A DNA stretch of 64,000 bases. Origin: Bradyrhizobium sp. CCBAU 51765. Lineage in GTDB: Bacteria > Pseudomonadota > Alphaproteobacteria > Rhizobiales > Xanthobacteraceae. A model generated the notes under the pieces. It worked only from the letters and a program-made list of their open reading frames with translations. It was not told the origin of the DNA and ran no database searches. Where the stretch lies: the NCBI RefSeq assembly GCF_015291725.1, contig NZ_CP030038.1, positions 1,849,001-1,913,000 on the forward strand. Reading direction: 5' to 3'. This document shows, piece by piece, positions 33,070 through 41,384 of this stretch (position 1 is the first letter of the stretch; every line of letters starts with the position of its first letter). A program made the translations under genes and the position numbers.

Positions 33070-34007
33070 TGATGGAAGACGCCGAAGTGGATCAGCGCAA
33101 GCAGCTGCCGAACTACCTGCTGGACGCCGCCGGCATATCGATCGATCGTATGCCGATGCTCAATGTGATCTTCGATCGCATGGCGGCATCGTGCACCGAC
33201 AGTCTCCAGCCGATGGCTGGAACACCCTGCTATTTCTCGGTCAACGGCATCACCAACGACCGCGTCGGCGACATCATCAAGGATTACGAGGCCAACGCGG
33301 TCGCGGCGGTGCTCTATGCCGAGCAGTGGGATTCCCGCATCATCATCATGCTCGATCGTGACTTCGTGTTCACGATGGTCGAGGCGATGTTCGGCTCCGA
33401 CGGCGCCGAGCCGCCGCTCGACGTCGAGCGCTCTTTCTCCAATATCGAGCTCCGCCTGGTGCAGGCGCTGTTCGAACGGTTCGCCAAGGCGCTGCAATCC
33501 GCCTTCGCCGGCACTTCGAACGTCACCTTTCGCGTGGAGCGGGTCGAGACGGCGATGGCTTCGCTGGCAATCGGGCGAAGCGGCAACATGTCGATCTGCG
33601 CGAACATCATGCTGCAGGCGCTCTACCGCGGCGGCCAGATGTTCCTCATCATCCCGCACTCCGCGCTCAATCCGCTCCGGCAGAAGCTTGCTCATGTCGT
33701 GGTCAGCGACGGTCGCGCGGCCGACCCACGCTGGCGCGAGCAGATGGAGAGCGAGGTCCATCGGACCGAGGTGACGCTCAGCGCGGTGCTCGACGAGAAG
33801 ACGGTGTCTCTCGGCGACGTCGTGAAGTTCCAGGTCGGGCAGGTGCTCGAGCTCGAGGCCACGCCGCGCACGCTGGCCCGTCTCGAAAGCAACAATCAGG
33901 TGCTGTTCTGGTGTCAGATCGGCCAGCTTGACGGCTATTACGCCATGCAGGTGGCAGATCCGGTCGACCAGAAGCGGGAGTTCGTCGATGATATCCTATC
34001 TCGTTGA
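33066..34007 (+). CDS. fliM: Flagellar switch protein FliM
   Basis: 313-residue C-ring protein. The middle domain contains a version of the FliM GGxG region ('QPMAGTPCYFSVNG') and the C-terminal SpoA domain follows ('VEVTLSAVLDEKTVSLGDVVKFQVGQVLELEA' region). The N-terminus does not show the LSQxEIDALL peptide that binds CheY-P in enterobacteria; three consecutive ATGs begin the frame and the first overlaps the motA stop. Missing CheY motif or a diverged one is notable, as no che genes are in the window. It forms the switch with FliN and FliG encoded just downstream. Confidence 0.93.
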   Translation: MMMEDAEVDQRKQLPNYLLDAAGISIDRMPMLNVIFDRMAASCTDSLQPMAGTPCYFSVNGITNDRVGDIIKDYEANAVAAVLYAEQWDSRIIIMLDRDFVFTMVEAMFGSDGAEPPLDVERSFSNIELRLVQALFERFAKALQSAFAGTSNVTFRVERVETAMASLAIGRSGNMSICANIMLQALYRGGQMFLIIPHSALNPLRQKLAHVVVSDGRAADPRWREQMESEVHRTEVTLSAVLDEKTVSLGDVVKFQVGQVLELEATPRTLARLESNNQVLFWCQIGQLDGYYAMQVADPVDQKREFVDDILSR

Positions 34008-34302
34008 TGCCGTGCTGCTGATCGCGCTCGCCTTCACCAGCATGAGGGTGACAAGGATGCACCGCGAGCTGGCGCGGCTGCGCAGCTATCAGGGCGAATT
34101 CTCGACCATTGTGCACGAGACGGCGGGCGCCTTCGACACGGTCATCACGGCGGCGCACGATTCTACAGCAAATCTCGGACGGCTCGCCAACGTGCTGAGC
34201 ACGAAGATCGATCAGGCGCACGAGGCGATCGCGGCGCTCGATGCCAGAAGCGGCCTCGCACCCGCCGCGACCGCGGGCGGTGCCGACCTGAACAAGCATT
34301 GA
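33988..34302 (+). CDS. Small membrane protein of flagellar cluster (DUF6468/PflI-like)
   Basis: 104-residue protein with one N-terminal membrane helix (residues 3-20, 'YLVDAVLLIALAFTSMRV') followed by a long amphipathic coiled-coil-like region up to residue 90. The start overlaps the fliM 3' end by 20 bases. Alphaproteobacteria usually carry such a gene between fliM and fliN; I believe the family is DUF6468 and includes the Caulobacter flagellar positioning protein PflI, but this is from memory. Role here unproven; position suggests a stator- or C-ring-associated factor. Confidence 0.7.
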   Translation: MISYLVDAVLLIALAFTSMRVTRMHRELARLRSYQGEFSTIVHETAGAFDTVITAAHDSTANLGRLANVLSTKIDQAHEAIAALDARSGLAPAATAGGADLNKH

Positions 34303-34378
34303 AGCCGAAGCCGGCAGGACGACTACGATCGGAACGCCACGGCGCTCCGGCAGCGGACATACCAAGAGGCGATACCAG

Positions 34379-34753
34379 ATGGCGCAATCCTTCGACTATG
34401 AATCTGCACCCGCATCGGCAGAGGCCGAAACGTCTCCCCTTGAGCGGCTGGCGGAGATCGCGCAGCGCACGGCCGAGGAGACCGGCAAGTTCGCCAATAT
34501 CGACGCCATCCTGCGGATCCCCGTCACCATGCAGGTGGTGCTCGGCTCGGCGACCATTCCGGTGGCGAACCTGATGAAGCTCGGCCGCGGCGCGGTGGTT
34601 CCGCTCGATCACCGGGTCGGAGAGCCCGTCGACGTCGTCGTCAACGGCCGCATCGTCGCCCGCGGCGAGGTGGTCGTCGTCGAGGAGGACAATTCCCGCT
34701 TCGGCGTCTCGCTCACGGAGATTGTTGGTCCGCTGGGCCAGGGTGATACCTGA
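34379..34753 (+). CDS. fliN: Flagellar switch protein FliN
   Basis: 124 residues; the C-terminal 75 form the SpoA/FliN domain: 'ILRIPVTMQVVLGSATIPVANLMKLGRGAVVPLDHRVGEPVDVVVNGRIVARGEVVVVEEDNSRFGVSLTEIV' pattern, with the hallmark 'LGRGAVVPLD' and 'NGRIVARGEV'. FliN tetramers build the lower C-ring and dock the export ATPase complex. It begins 76 bases after the preceding small gene, with an AGAGGCG-like ribosome site, and is followed by fliG after two bases. The N-terminal 40 residues are acidic and probably flexible. Confidence 0.96.
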   Translation: MAQSFDYESAPASAEAETSPLERLAEIAQRTAEETGKFANIDAILRIPVTMQVVLGSATIPVANLMKLGRGAVVPLDHRVGEPVDVVVNGRIVARGEVVVVEEDNSRFGVSLTEIVGPLGQGDT

Positions 34754-34755
34754 TC

Positions 34756-35796
34756 ATGGCGGCACCGGTCGGCATCGCGCCAGCCAAGCAGCGAGGTGTT
34801 ACCACGCTGGGCGGCACGGAAAAGGTTGCCGCGCTCCTGCTGGCGATGGGCCGGCAGGCGGCGGCGAGCGTGCTGCAGCAGTTCGAGCCGCAGGAGATCC
34901 GCATCGTCACCAAGGCGGCGGCGGAGCTGCGGCCGATCACTGCGCAGGAGCTCGAGGGAATCGTCGAGGAGTTCGCCCAGCAGTTCTCGATGGGCGCCAA
35001 CATCCTCGGCACCCTCGGCGGCCTGGAAGCCGTGCTCGGCGATGTGCTTCCGGCCGACCAGGTCTCGCAGATCATGTCGGATCTGCTCGGCAATTCGAGC
35101 CGGTCGGTATGGGACCGCGTCTCGTCGGTGTCTGAAAACTCGCTCGCGAGCTATCTGTCCAAGGAGCATCCGCAGACGGCGGCTCTGATCCTGTCCAAGG
35201 TCAAGCCGGCCTGCGCCGCCAAGGTGATGAGCCAGCTGCCATCGAGCCTGCGCAACGAACTGATGCGGCGCGTTCTGAGCCTCAAGCCGATTGTCGACGA
35301 CGCCATGCGCATCATCGAGAAGACGCTGCACGAGGACCTGACGCTGAACTTCGCCCGCAACCTCGGTGCCGACACTTACGCCCGCGTCGCCGACATCATC
35401 AACAAGATGGAACGCGGTCATATCGAGGACATGCTGAAGAGCCTGTCGGAGAAGCGGCCGAAGTCGGCCGAAGTGCTCAAGGAGCTGCTGTTCACCTTCG
35501 ACGACGTGGTCAATTTGACGCCGAAGGCGCGCACCATGATCTTCGACCAGGTGCCGACCGATCGCATCGTCGTCGCGCTGAAGGGAACCGACAAGCATTT
35601 CCGCGAGCTGATCCTGTCCTCGGTCGCCTCGCGCGTCCGCCGCGTCGTCGAGCACGAGCTCGCCATCGGAGAGCCGTCGAACCAGCGCGACGTGCTGGAG
35701 GCGCGACGCGTGATCACCGATCTTGCGCTCGAGCTGGCGGAGAAGGGCGAAATCGAGCTCAACCCCGAGCAGGAGGATGAGCTGGTCTTCCGCTGA
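34756..35796 (+). CDS. fliG: Flagellar motor switch protein FliG
   Basis: 346-residue rotor protein linking the MS ring (FliF) with FliM and contacting MotA. The EHPQT motif of the middle domain is present ('SKEHPQTAALILSKVK'), and the torque-generating C-terminal domain shows the charged helix around 'FDQVPTDRIVVALKGTDKHFRELILSSVASRVRRVVEHEL'. Normal length and intact. Two bases separate it from fliN and 13 from flhB, so motA-fliM-orf-fliN-fliG-flhB forms one unit with overlapping or nearly overlapping genes. Confidence 0.97.
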   Translation: MAAPVGIAPAKQRGVTTLGGTEKVAALLLAMGRQAAASVLQQFEPQEIRIVTKAAAELRPITAQELEGIVEEFAQQFSMGANILGTLGGLEAVLGDVLPADQVSQIMSDLLGNSSRSVWDRVSSVSENSLASYLSKEHPQTAALILSKVKPACAAKVMSQLPSSLRNELMRRVLSLKPIVDDAMRIIEKTLHEDLTLNFARNLGADTYARVADIINKMERGHIEDMLKSLSEKRPKSAEVLKELLFTFDDVVNLTPKARTMIFDQVPTDRIVVALKGTDKHFRELILSSVASRVRRVVEHELAIGEPSNQRDVLEARRVITDLALELAEKGEIELNPEQEDELVFR

Positions 35797-35809
35797 CCGC
35801 TGAACGGGC

Positions 35810-36895
35810 ATGGCAGAAACATCCGATCCGGAGAGCAAGACAGAAGAGCCGACCGAGAAGAAAGTCCGTGATGCGCTCGATCAGGGCAAGATTCCGGTCT
35901 CTCGGGAGGCCTCCATATTCGCCTCGATGGCCGCGCTGATGGTGATCCAGGCCTTCCTGATCGGCCAGGGCGTGCAGCAATTGACGCCGACGCTGAAGAG
36001 CCTCCTCGACGATCCCGAGGGCTTCCCGCTCAGCACGGGCGCAGACGCACAGAACCTGCTCACCGTGGTCGGACTCCAGGCGCTCAGGTTCCTGGTGCCG
36101 CTGGTCGTCATCCTGGTGGTGTTCGGGCTCGCCGCCTCGCTGCTGCAAAACGCCCCGCGCGTGGTGCTCGAGCGCATCAAGCCGGATTTGAACCGGATCT
36201 CCCCGATCAGCGGCTGGAGCCGGTTGTTCGGGACGCAGGGCCTGATCGAGTTCGCCAAGTCGCTGTTCAAGCTTGGCGCGGTGAGCGCCGTCGTCGCCTT
36301 CGTGCTGCGCTCGTCCGAAGCGAGGGCGTTCGAGGCGATGTACACCGATCCGGTCGCGCTGCCGGAGATGATTCTCAGCATCGCGATGCGGATCGTCTCG
36401 GCGATCTGCATCGCGACCATCGTCCTGGTGGCGATCGATCTCGCCTGGGCGCGCTTTCACTGGCGGCGCGAGCTGCGCATGACGAAGCAGGAGATTAAGG
36501 ACGAGCACAAGCAGGCGGAAGGCGATCCGCTGATCAAGGCGCGGCTGCGCTCGCTGGCGCGCGACCGTTCGCGCCAGCGGATGATCGCCTCGGCCTCGCG
36601 CGCGACGCTGGTGATCGCGAACCCGACGCACTTCGCGATCGCGCTGCGCTACAAGCGCGAGGAAAGTGCCGCCCCGCTCGTCGTGGCCAAGGGCATGGAC
36701 GTGATCGCGCTGAAGATCCGCGAGGTCGCCGAGCAGAACCGAATCCCCGTCATCGAGAACAAGGCGCTGGCGCGCGCGCTCTACGAGGCGGTCCAGGTCG
36801 ATCAGGTGATTCCGGCCGAATTCTTCCGACCCGTCGCCGAGATCATCTACTTCCTCCAATCCAAGCAGACGCCGCGGCCGGAGAAGGTCCAGTAG
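35810..36895 (+). CDS. flhB: Flagellar export gate protein FlhB
   Basis: 361-residue export-gate protein with four membrane helices (residues about 30-210) and a cytoplasmic C-terminal domain. The autocleavage motif Asn271-Pro-Thr-His is intact ('VIANPTHFAIALRY'), so the hook-to-filament specificity switch with FliK (encoded at 50794) should work normally. The N-terminus 'DPESKTEEPTEKKVRDALDQGKIPVSREA' is the standard amphipathic FlhB start. Last gene of the motA unit; the flgB unit begins 86 bases downstream behind its own box. Confidence 0.97.
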   Translation: MAETSDPESKTEEPTEKKVRDALDQGKIPVSREASIFASMAALMVIQAFLIGQGVQQLTPTLKSLLDDPEGFPLSTGADAQNLLTVVGLQALRFLVPLVVILVVFGLAASLLQNAPRVVLERIKPDLNRISPISGWSRLFGTQGLIEFAKSLFKLGAVSAVVAFVLRSSEARAFEAMYTDPVALPEMILSIAMRIVSAICIATIVLVAIDLAWARFHWRRELRMTKQEIKDEHKQAEGDPLIKARLRSLARDRSRQRMIASASRATLVIANPTHFAIALRYKREESAAPLVVAKGMDVIALKIREVAEQNRIPVIENKALARALYEAVQVDQVIPAEFFRPVAEIIYFLQSKQTPRPEKVQ

Positions 36896-36925
36896 AATTT
36901 CGGAGGATGGTGTCCGCCTCATCAG

Positions 36926-36937
36926 CCTGACGAAAGC
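36926..36937 (+). promoter_or_regulatory. Flagellar box upstream of flgB (diverged)
   Basis: CCTGACGAAAGC matches CCTCGCGCAAGC at 9 of 12 positions and is followed by TTG. It lies 44 bases before the GTG at 36982, the same distance as in other operons of the cluster, which supports that GTG as the true start of flgB. Confidence 0.4.
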
Positions 36938-36981
36938 TTGACGCCCTAAGCTTCCTTCGAATGGACCAGAATGGGGCTGTC

Positions 36982-37362
36982 GTGGGACCGCTTTATCTCT
37001 TCGAACTCGCATCGTCGCAGGCGCGGTACCTCGAACTCCGCCAGTCGACCATCGCCACGAACGTCGCCAACGCCAACACGCCGGGCTTTCGGGCGCGCGA
37101 CGTCGAGCCGTTCAACAAGGTGCTCGACGGCATGCCGGTCAGGCTTGCGACGACGTCGCCGTCGCACATGCAATTGTCCGCGACCGAGACCGACACGCGG
37201 GCGACCGCGAAGAAGGACAGCTGGGAGGTGGTTCACTCCGGCAACTCCGTCAGTCTCGAGCAGGAAATGATCAAGGGCAGCGACGTCAATCGCGACTATT
37301 CGATGAACTCGGCGATCGTGCGGTCGTTCCACCGCATGGTTCTGTCGAGCGCAAAAGCCTGA
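36982..37362 (+). CDS. flgB: Flagellar basal-body rod protein FlgB
   Basis: 126-residue proximal rod protein with the family motif 'RQSTIATNVANANTPGFRARDVEPF' at residues 20-44. Starting at GTG 36982 gives 'GPLYLFELASSQARYLELRQ', which fits FlgB of rhizobia; an in-frame ATG seven codons earlier lacks a ribosome site, while TGGGGC precedes the GTG. C-terminal 'NRDYSMNSAIVRSFHRMVLSSAKA' is the axial helix. It leads the flgB-flgC-fliE-flgG-flgA-flgI unit; flgC follows after 11 bases. Confidence 0.93.
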   Translation: MGPLYLFELASSQARYLELRQSTIATNVANANTPGFRARDVEPFNKVLDGMPVRLATTSPSHMQLSATETDTRATAKKDSWEVVHSGNSVSLEQEMIKGSDVNRDYSMNSAIVRSFHRMVLSSAKA

Positions 37363-37373
37363 GGTGAATTGAC

Positions 37374-37790
37374 ATGCTGGACTCACTGCAAGCTTCGTTG
37401 ACGGTCGCGAGCTCCGGGCTCGAAGCGCAGTCGACGCGCATGCGCATCGTCTCGGAGAATCTCGCGAACGCCACCTCGACCGGGCGCATTGCCGGCGCCG
37501 ATCCGTATCAGCGCAAGACCATCACCTTCGATGCCGCGATGGACCGAGCCTCGGGCGCGCAGCTCGCGAAGGTCAAGGAGATCGGGGTCGACACCACGCC
37601 GTATCGCGTGGAGTACGATCCGGGACATCCCGCTGCCGACAAGGCCGGCTACGTCAAGCTGCCGAACGTCAACATGATGATCGAAATGGCCGACATGCGC
37701 GAAGTCAACCGGTCCTATGAAGCCAATCTTCAGGTCGTGAAGCAGGTGAGATCCATGCTCGGCATGACCATCGATCTTCTGAGGAGCTGA
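37374..37790 (+). CDS. flgC: Flagellar basal-body rod protein FlgC
   Basis: 138-residue rod protein with '[30 protein letters not shown]' at the N-terminus and '[40 protein letters not shown]' at the C-terminus, the paired helices of the FlgB/FlgC rod class; '[10 protein letters not shown]' in the middle is the usual FlgC core. Normal length. Two bases separate it from fliE. Exported by the type III apparatus without a cleavable signal. A sequence CTGCAAGCTTCG inside the first codons resembles the flagellar box only partly and is not taken as one. Confidence 0.96.
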   Translation: MLDSLQASLTVASSGLEAQSTRMRIVSENLANATSTGRIAGADPYQRKTITFDAAMDRASGAQLAKVKEIGVDTTPYRVEYDPGHPAADKAGYVKLPNVNMMIEMADMREVNRSYEANLQVVKQVRSMLGMTIDLLRS

Positions 37791-37792
37791 CA

Positions 37793-38122
37793 ATGCTTGA
37801 GGCGATTTCATCCACGGCGATATCCGCTGGCCAGGCGGCGACCCGCGCGACCGAGACGCAGGCCGTCTCGCCCGCGGCGACCACGGCGATCCAGACCGGT
37901 GACGACGTCGGCTTCGAATCCGTGATGAAGCAGGTGACGACCGACGCGATCGGGACGCTGAAGGCGGGCGAGGCGGCGTCGATCTCGGCGATGCAGGGCA
38001 AGGAATCGACGCGTCGCGTCGTGGAGGCGTTGATGTCGGCCGAGCAGGCCCTGCAGACGGCGGTCGCGGTTCGCGACAAGGTCGTGCAGGCCTACCAAGA
38101 AGTCGTTCGGATGTCGATCTGA
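37793..38122 (+). CDS. fliE: Flagellar hook-basal body protein FliE
   Basis: 109-residue adaptor between the MS ring/export gate and the rod. The N-terminal 40 residues are Ala/Thr rich; the conserved core is 'DDVGFESVMKQVTTDAIGTLKAGEAASISAMQGKESTRRVVEALMSAEQALQTAVAVRDKVVQAYQEVVRMSI', in which 'AEQALQTAVAVRDKVVQAYQEVVRM' is the FliE signature. Intact. It is embedded between flgC and flgG with gaps of 2 and 18 bases. Confidence 0.96.
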   Translation: MLEAISSTAISAGQAATRATETQAVSPAATTAIQTGDDVGFESVMKQVTTDAIGTLKAGEAASISAMQGKESTRRVVEALMSAEQALQTAVAVRDKVVQAYQEVVRMSI

Positions 38123-38140
38123 CCTGAAGGAATGAAATAA

Positions 38141-38929
38141 GTGAAATCGCTCGCCATTGCGGCCACGGGCATGAACGCCCAGCAGACCAACATCGAAGTC
38201 ATCGCGAACAACATCGCCAACATCAACTCGACCTCGTACAAGCGGGCGCGCGCGGAGTTCACCGATCTGTTCTACCAGATGGACCGCATGCAGGGCGTCG
38301 CGAACGTCAACGGCTCCTCGCCGATCCCGGAGGGCGCCAATCTCGGCCTCGGCGTCAAGTCGGCGGCGATCCGCAAGCTGCACATCCAGGGCGCGCTGAC
38401 CCAGACCGGCAACCCCTACGACCTCGCGATCAACGGTCGCGGCTGGTTTCAGGTGCTCGGCCCCAACAACGAGGTGCAATACACCCGCGCGGGCTCGTTC
38501 AATACCAATGCCAACGCTCAGCTCGTCACGATCGACGGCTATCTCCTGGATCCCGCGATCACCGTGCCGCAGGGGACGGTCGAGGTCACGGTCAACGCCA
38601 CCGGCCAGGTGTTTGCCAAGCTGGATACGGAAGTGAACCCGCGGCAGATCGGCCAGCTCAACCTCGCCAACTTCGCCAATGAAGCGGGCCTGGAGCCGCT
38701 GGGCGGAAATCTCTATCGCGAGACCACGGCGTCCGGCACGCCGGTCGTCGGGCTGCCCGGCGATGCCGGCTACGGCAAGATCAACCAGAAATGGCTCGAA
38801 GCCTCCAACGTCGATCCGGTCAAGGAAATCACTGAGTTGATCTCGGCGCAGCGCGCCTATGAAATGAATGCCAAGGTCATCCAGGCCTCGGATGAAATGG
38901 CCCAGACGGTCTCGAAGGGCATGCGCTAG
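38141..38929 (+). CDS. flgG: Flagellar distal rod protein FlgG
   Basis: 262-residue distal rod protein. The GTG start is preceded by GAAGGAATGAAATAA. N-terminal '[40 protein letters not shown]' and C-terminal '[41 protein letters not shown]' are the canonical axial helices, and the FlgG-specific insert '[13 protein letters not shown]' is present. Length is exactly as in E. coli-like FlgG. flgA starts 13 bases downstream. Confidence 0.97.
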   Translation: MKSLAIAATGMNAQQTNIEVIANNIANINSTSYKRARAEFTDLFYQMDRMQGVANVNGSSPIPEGANLGLGVKSAAIRKLHIQGALTQTGNPYDLAINGRGWFQVLGPNNEVQYTRAGSFNTNANAQLVTIDGYLLDPAITVPQGTVEVTVNATGQVFAKLDTEVNPRQIGQLNLANFANEAGLEPLGGNLYRETTASGTPVVGLPGDAGYGKINQKWLEASNVDPVKEITELISAQRAYEMNAKVIQASDEMAQTVSKGMR

Positions 38930-38942
38930 TTCCGGTGTCTCG

Positions 38943-39419
38943 ATGTTGAACAGGGTGGGCCTGATCATGCGCGGGTTGGCCGCCGTGCTGCTGGTTCTCG
39001 TCGCGGCGCGCGGCGCTGCGGCCGAGGAGAAGCGGCTTCCCGTGCCGGCCGTCTCGATCCGCGCCGGCGAGCTGATCCGGGAGGAGATGATCACCGAGCG
39101 CGCCTTCGCGCCGAGCCTGCTCGGCGTCGCCATGTTCATCGAGGGCCGTCAGGTCCTGGTCGGCCGCATGGCGCGGCGCGCTCTGTTTCCGGGCCAGCCC
39201 ATTCCGACCAATGCGGTGGAAGACCCCTGGACCGTCGCCCGCGGCGCCACGGTCAAGGTCGTGGTCGAAGACAGCGGCCTGTCCATCGTCACCTACGGTT
39301 CGGCGATGCAGTCGGGCGCGGCCGGCGCGCTCATCCCGGTACGCAATACGGATACCGGGGTGATCATCAGGGGCGTCGTCCAGCCGGACGGCACCGTCAA
39401 GGTCGTGGACGGGTCATGA
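38943..39419 (+). CDS. flgA: P-ring assembly chaperone FlgA
   Basis: 158-residue periplasmic chaperone for FlgI. Signal peptide residues 1-25 (hydrophobic 'GLAAVLLVLVAARGAAA'). The mature part shows the SAF-like FlgA domain: 'IRAGELIREEMITERAF', 'RMARRALFPGQPIPTNAVEDPWTVARGATVKVVVEDSGLSIVTYGSAMQSGAAGALIPVRNTDTGVIIRGVV'. Shorter than enterobacterial FlgA (about 220), as usual in rhizobia, lacking the N-terminal domain. The stop overlaps the flgI ATG by ATGA, in line with the two gene products acting together. Confidence 0.93.
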   Translation: MLNRVGLIMRGLAAVLLVLVAARGAAAEEKRLPVPAVSIRAGELIREEMITERAFAPSLLGVAMFIEGRQVLVGRMARRALFPGQPIPTNAVEDPWTVARGATVKVVVEDSGLSIVTYGSAMQSGAAGALIPVRNTDTGVIIRGVVQPDGTVKVVDGS

Positions 39420-40546
39420 CAAGACTCCTGCTTGCGCTCGTCCTGCTCATGTCGGTCGCCGGCGCCCAGGCCGCCGTCCGCGTCAAGGACATCGCGGACA
39501 TCAAGGGTTTGCGCGAGAACCAGATCGTCGGTTACGGCCTCGTCATCGGCCTGAACGGCACCGGCGACACGCTTCGCAACGCGCCGTTCACGGAACAGTC
39601 CCTGCAATCGATGCTCGAGAACATGGGCATCAACGTCAGGAATGAGACCACGAGCACCAACAATCCCCCGCGTCCGACGACGCTGCGCACGCGCAACGTC
39701 GCGGCGGTGATGGTGACCGCGGACCTGCCGCCATCGATCGGGCCAGGCGAGCGCATGGACGTCACCGTGTCGTCGCTCGGCGATGCGACGTCGCTGCTCG
39801 GAGGCACGCTGGTCATGACGTCGCTGCGCGCCGCGGACAGCGCCGTCTACGCGGTGGCGCAGGGCGCGATCACGGTCGCCGGCTACAGCGTCGGAGGCCA
39901 GGCGCAGAACGTCAGCCAGGGTACGCCGACGGCCGGGCGCATCCCGAACGGTGCGCTCGTCGAGCGCGAGGTGCAGGGAAGTCTCCGCGAGATGGAGTTC
40001 CTGGTGCTGGAGCTGAAGAACCCCGACTTCGTCACCGCGACGCGCATCCTCGACGCCATCAACCGATACGCCGGTGGACGCTACCGCGCGCAGATCGCCT
40101 TCGAGCGCGACTACCGCACCATCGTGCTGTCGAAGCCGCGTCACATCGGCCCTGTCCGTTTCCTGGCCGAGATCGGCGAACTGACGGTCGAGCCGGATAC
40201 GCCGGCGCGGGTCGTGATCAACGAGCGCACCGGCACGGTCGTGATCGGGCGCGACGTGCGGATATCGACCGTTGCCGTGACCCACGGCAATCTGACGGTT
40301 CGTGTCACGGAGATGCCGGTCGTGTCGCAGCCGGCGCCGTTCTCGCGAGGGCAGACGGTGGTCGTCCCGCAGACGGTGGTCGAGGCCAACGAGGCGGGAG
40401 CGCAGGTGGCGATCCTGAGCGGGGTCGATCTCCAGCGCCTGGTGCGCGGGCTGAACCAGATCGGCCTGAAGCCATCGGGGATCATCGCGATCCTCCAGGC
40501 GATCAAGACGGCAGGCGCGCTCCAGGCCGACGTCATCGTGCAATGA
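39416..40546 (+). CDS. flgI: Flagellar P-ring protein FlgI
   Basis: 376-residue precursor. A Sec signal (residues 1-20, 'LLLALVLLMSVAGAQA') is followed by the invariant FlgI start 'VRVKDIADIKGLRENQIVGYGLVIGLNGTGD'. It forms the peptidoglycan-layer bushing of the basal body. 'GYSVGGQAQNVSQGTPTAGRIPNGALVEREV' and the C-terminal 'VSQPAPFSRGQTVVVPQT...GVDLQRLVRGLNQIGLKPSGIIAILQAIKTAGALQAD' blocks are intact. Last gene of the flgB unit; motE follows behind its own box. Confidence 0.97.
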   Translation: MTRLLLALVLLMSVAGAQAAVRVKDIADIKGLRENQIVGYGLVIGLNGTGDTLRNAPFTEQSLQSMLENMGINVRNETTSTNNPPRPTTLRTRNVAAVMVTADLPPSIGPGERMDVTVSSLGDATSLLGGTLVMTSLRAADSAVYAVAQGAITVAGYSVGGQAQNVSQGTPTAGRIPNGALVEREVQGSLREMEFLVLELKNPDFVTATRILDAINRYAGGRYRAQIAFERDYRTIVLSKPRHIGPVRFLAEIGELTVEPDTPARVVINERTGTVVIGRDVRISTVAVTHGNLTVRVTEMPVVSQPAPFSRGQTVVVPQTVVEANEAGAQVAILSGVDLQRLVRGLNQIGLKPSGIIAILQAIKTAGALQADVIVQ

Positions 40547-40554
40547 TGCATAAG

Positions 40555-40566
40555 CGTCGTGCAAGC
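40555..40566 (+). promoter_or_regulatory. Flagellar box upstream of motE
   Basis: CGTCGTGCAAGC matches the consensus CCTCGCGYAAGC at 10 of 12 positions and is followed by TTGG. It lies 47 bases before the ATG at 40614, which supports that start for motE over an ATG at 40578. Confidence 0.5.
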
Positions 40567-40613
40567 TTGGTCGCTCAATGCTCAAGTCTCGACCGAGAAT
40601 CGCACGCGGCCCG

Positions 40614-41384
40614 ATGCTGAAGCTGGATCACAAAGCCAAACTCCTCCTGCTGGCCGCGGCCTCAATGCTCGCGAGCGCATCGCCCGTGCTGGCGCTGGAC
40701 GAGGCGAGGCCGTCGAAGCCGCTCAACCTGCTCTCCTTCGCGCGCGCCCGCGCGGCGGGACCGCAGAAGCCGCAGGTGACGGCCGCCCCGAATTCCGGCG
40801 AGAGTGCTCCGATCCGGGCGACGGCATGGGCGGCCGAAGAGTCGGGACCCGCGGTCACCGGGGCGATGCCGGCTTCCGAGACACCGACACCCGCGCCTGC
40901 GCCCGCACCGGTCCGTCCGGCCAGGCCCGGCAGCGCCATGGCGCCGCCGAAGCCTGCGCCGCCGCAGGCTGCACCGGCCCCGGACAACGAAATCGCCCTG
41001 TTCTGCAGCAACGTCGGCGATCCCGCTGTCGACGCAAGGCTGGCCTGGCAGCTCAAGGAGCTGGAGAAGGCCGAGAGCCAGCTGCGCGAGCGCATTGCCG
41101 AGGTCGAGGCCAAGCGCGCCGAATACGAGAAGTGGATGGCGCTGCGCGACGACTTCCTGAAGAAGGCCGAAGCGAGCGTGGTCGAGATCTATTCGCGCAT
41201 GAAGCCCGAGGCCGCGGCAACCCAGATCGCCGGCATGACCGACGAGACCGCCGCCGCGGTGCTCGCCAAGCTCAGCCCGAGGAGCTCGAGCGCGATCTTC
41301 AATGAGATGGATACGGCTCGCGCGGCCCACCTTGCCGACCTGCTCGGCGGCATGCGTCGCGTGGATGACGGAAAGACCAAATAG
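40614..41384 (+). CDS. motE: Periplasmic motor accessory protein MotE
   Basis: 256-residue periplasmic protein; in rhizobia MotE is a chaperone for MotC. A Sec signal (residues 1-27, 'LLLLAAASMLASASPVLA') is followed by a Pro/Ala-rich linker (about 75-125), a coiled coil ('LAWQLKELEKAESQLRERIAEVEAKRAEYEKW') and an MgtE_N-like end ('MKPEAAATQIAGMTDETAAAVLAKLSPRSSSAIFNEM'). The start at 40614 fits both the signal peptide and the box distance. flgH starts on the base after its stop. Confidence 0.88.
   Translation: MLKLDHKAKLLLLAAASMLASASPVLALDEARPSKPLNLLSFARARAAGPQKPQVTAAPNSGESAPIRATAWAAEESGPAVTGAMPASETPTPAPAPAPVRPARPGSAMAPPKPAPPQAAPAPDNEIALFCSNVGDPAVDARLAWQLKELEKAESQLRERIAEVEAKRAEYEKWMALRDDFLKKAEASVVEIYSRMKPEAAATQIAGMTDETAAAVLAKLSPRSSSAIFNEMDTARAAHLADLLGGMRRVDDGKTK

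Noticed and set aside
37376..37392. CTGCAAGCTTCG near the start of flgC as another flagellar box
   Set aside because: Inside the coding region, matches only about 7 of 12 positions, and flgC is 11 bases from flgB in the same unit.
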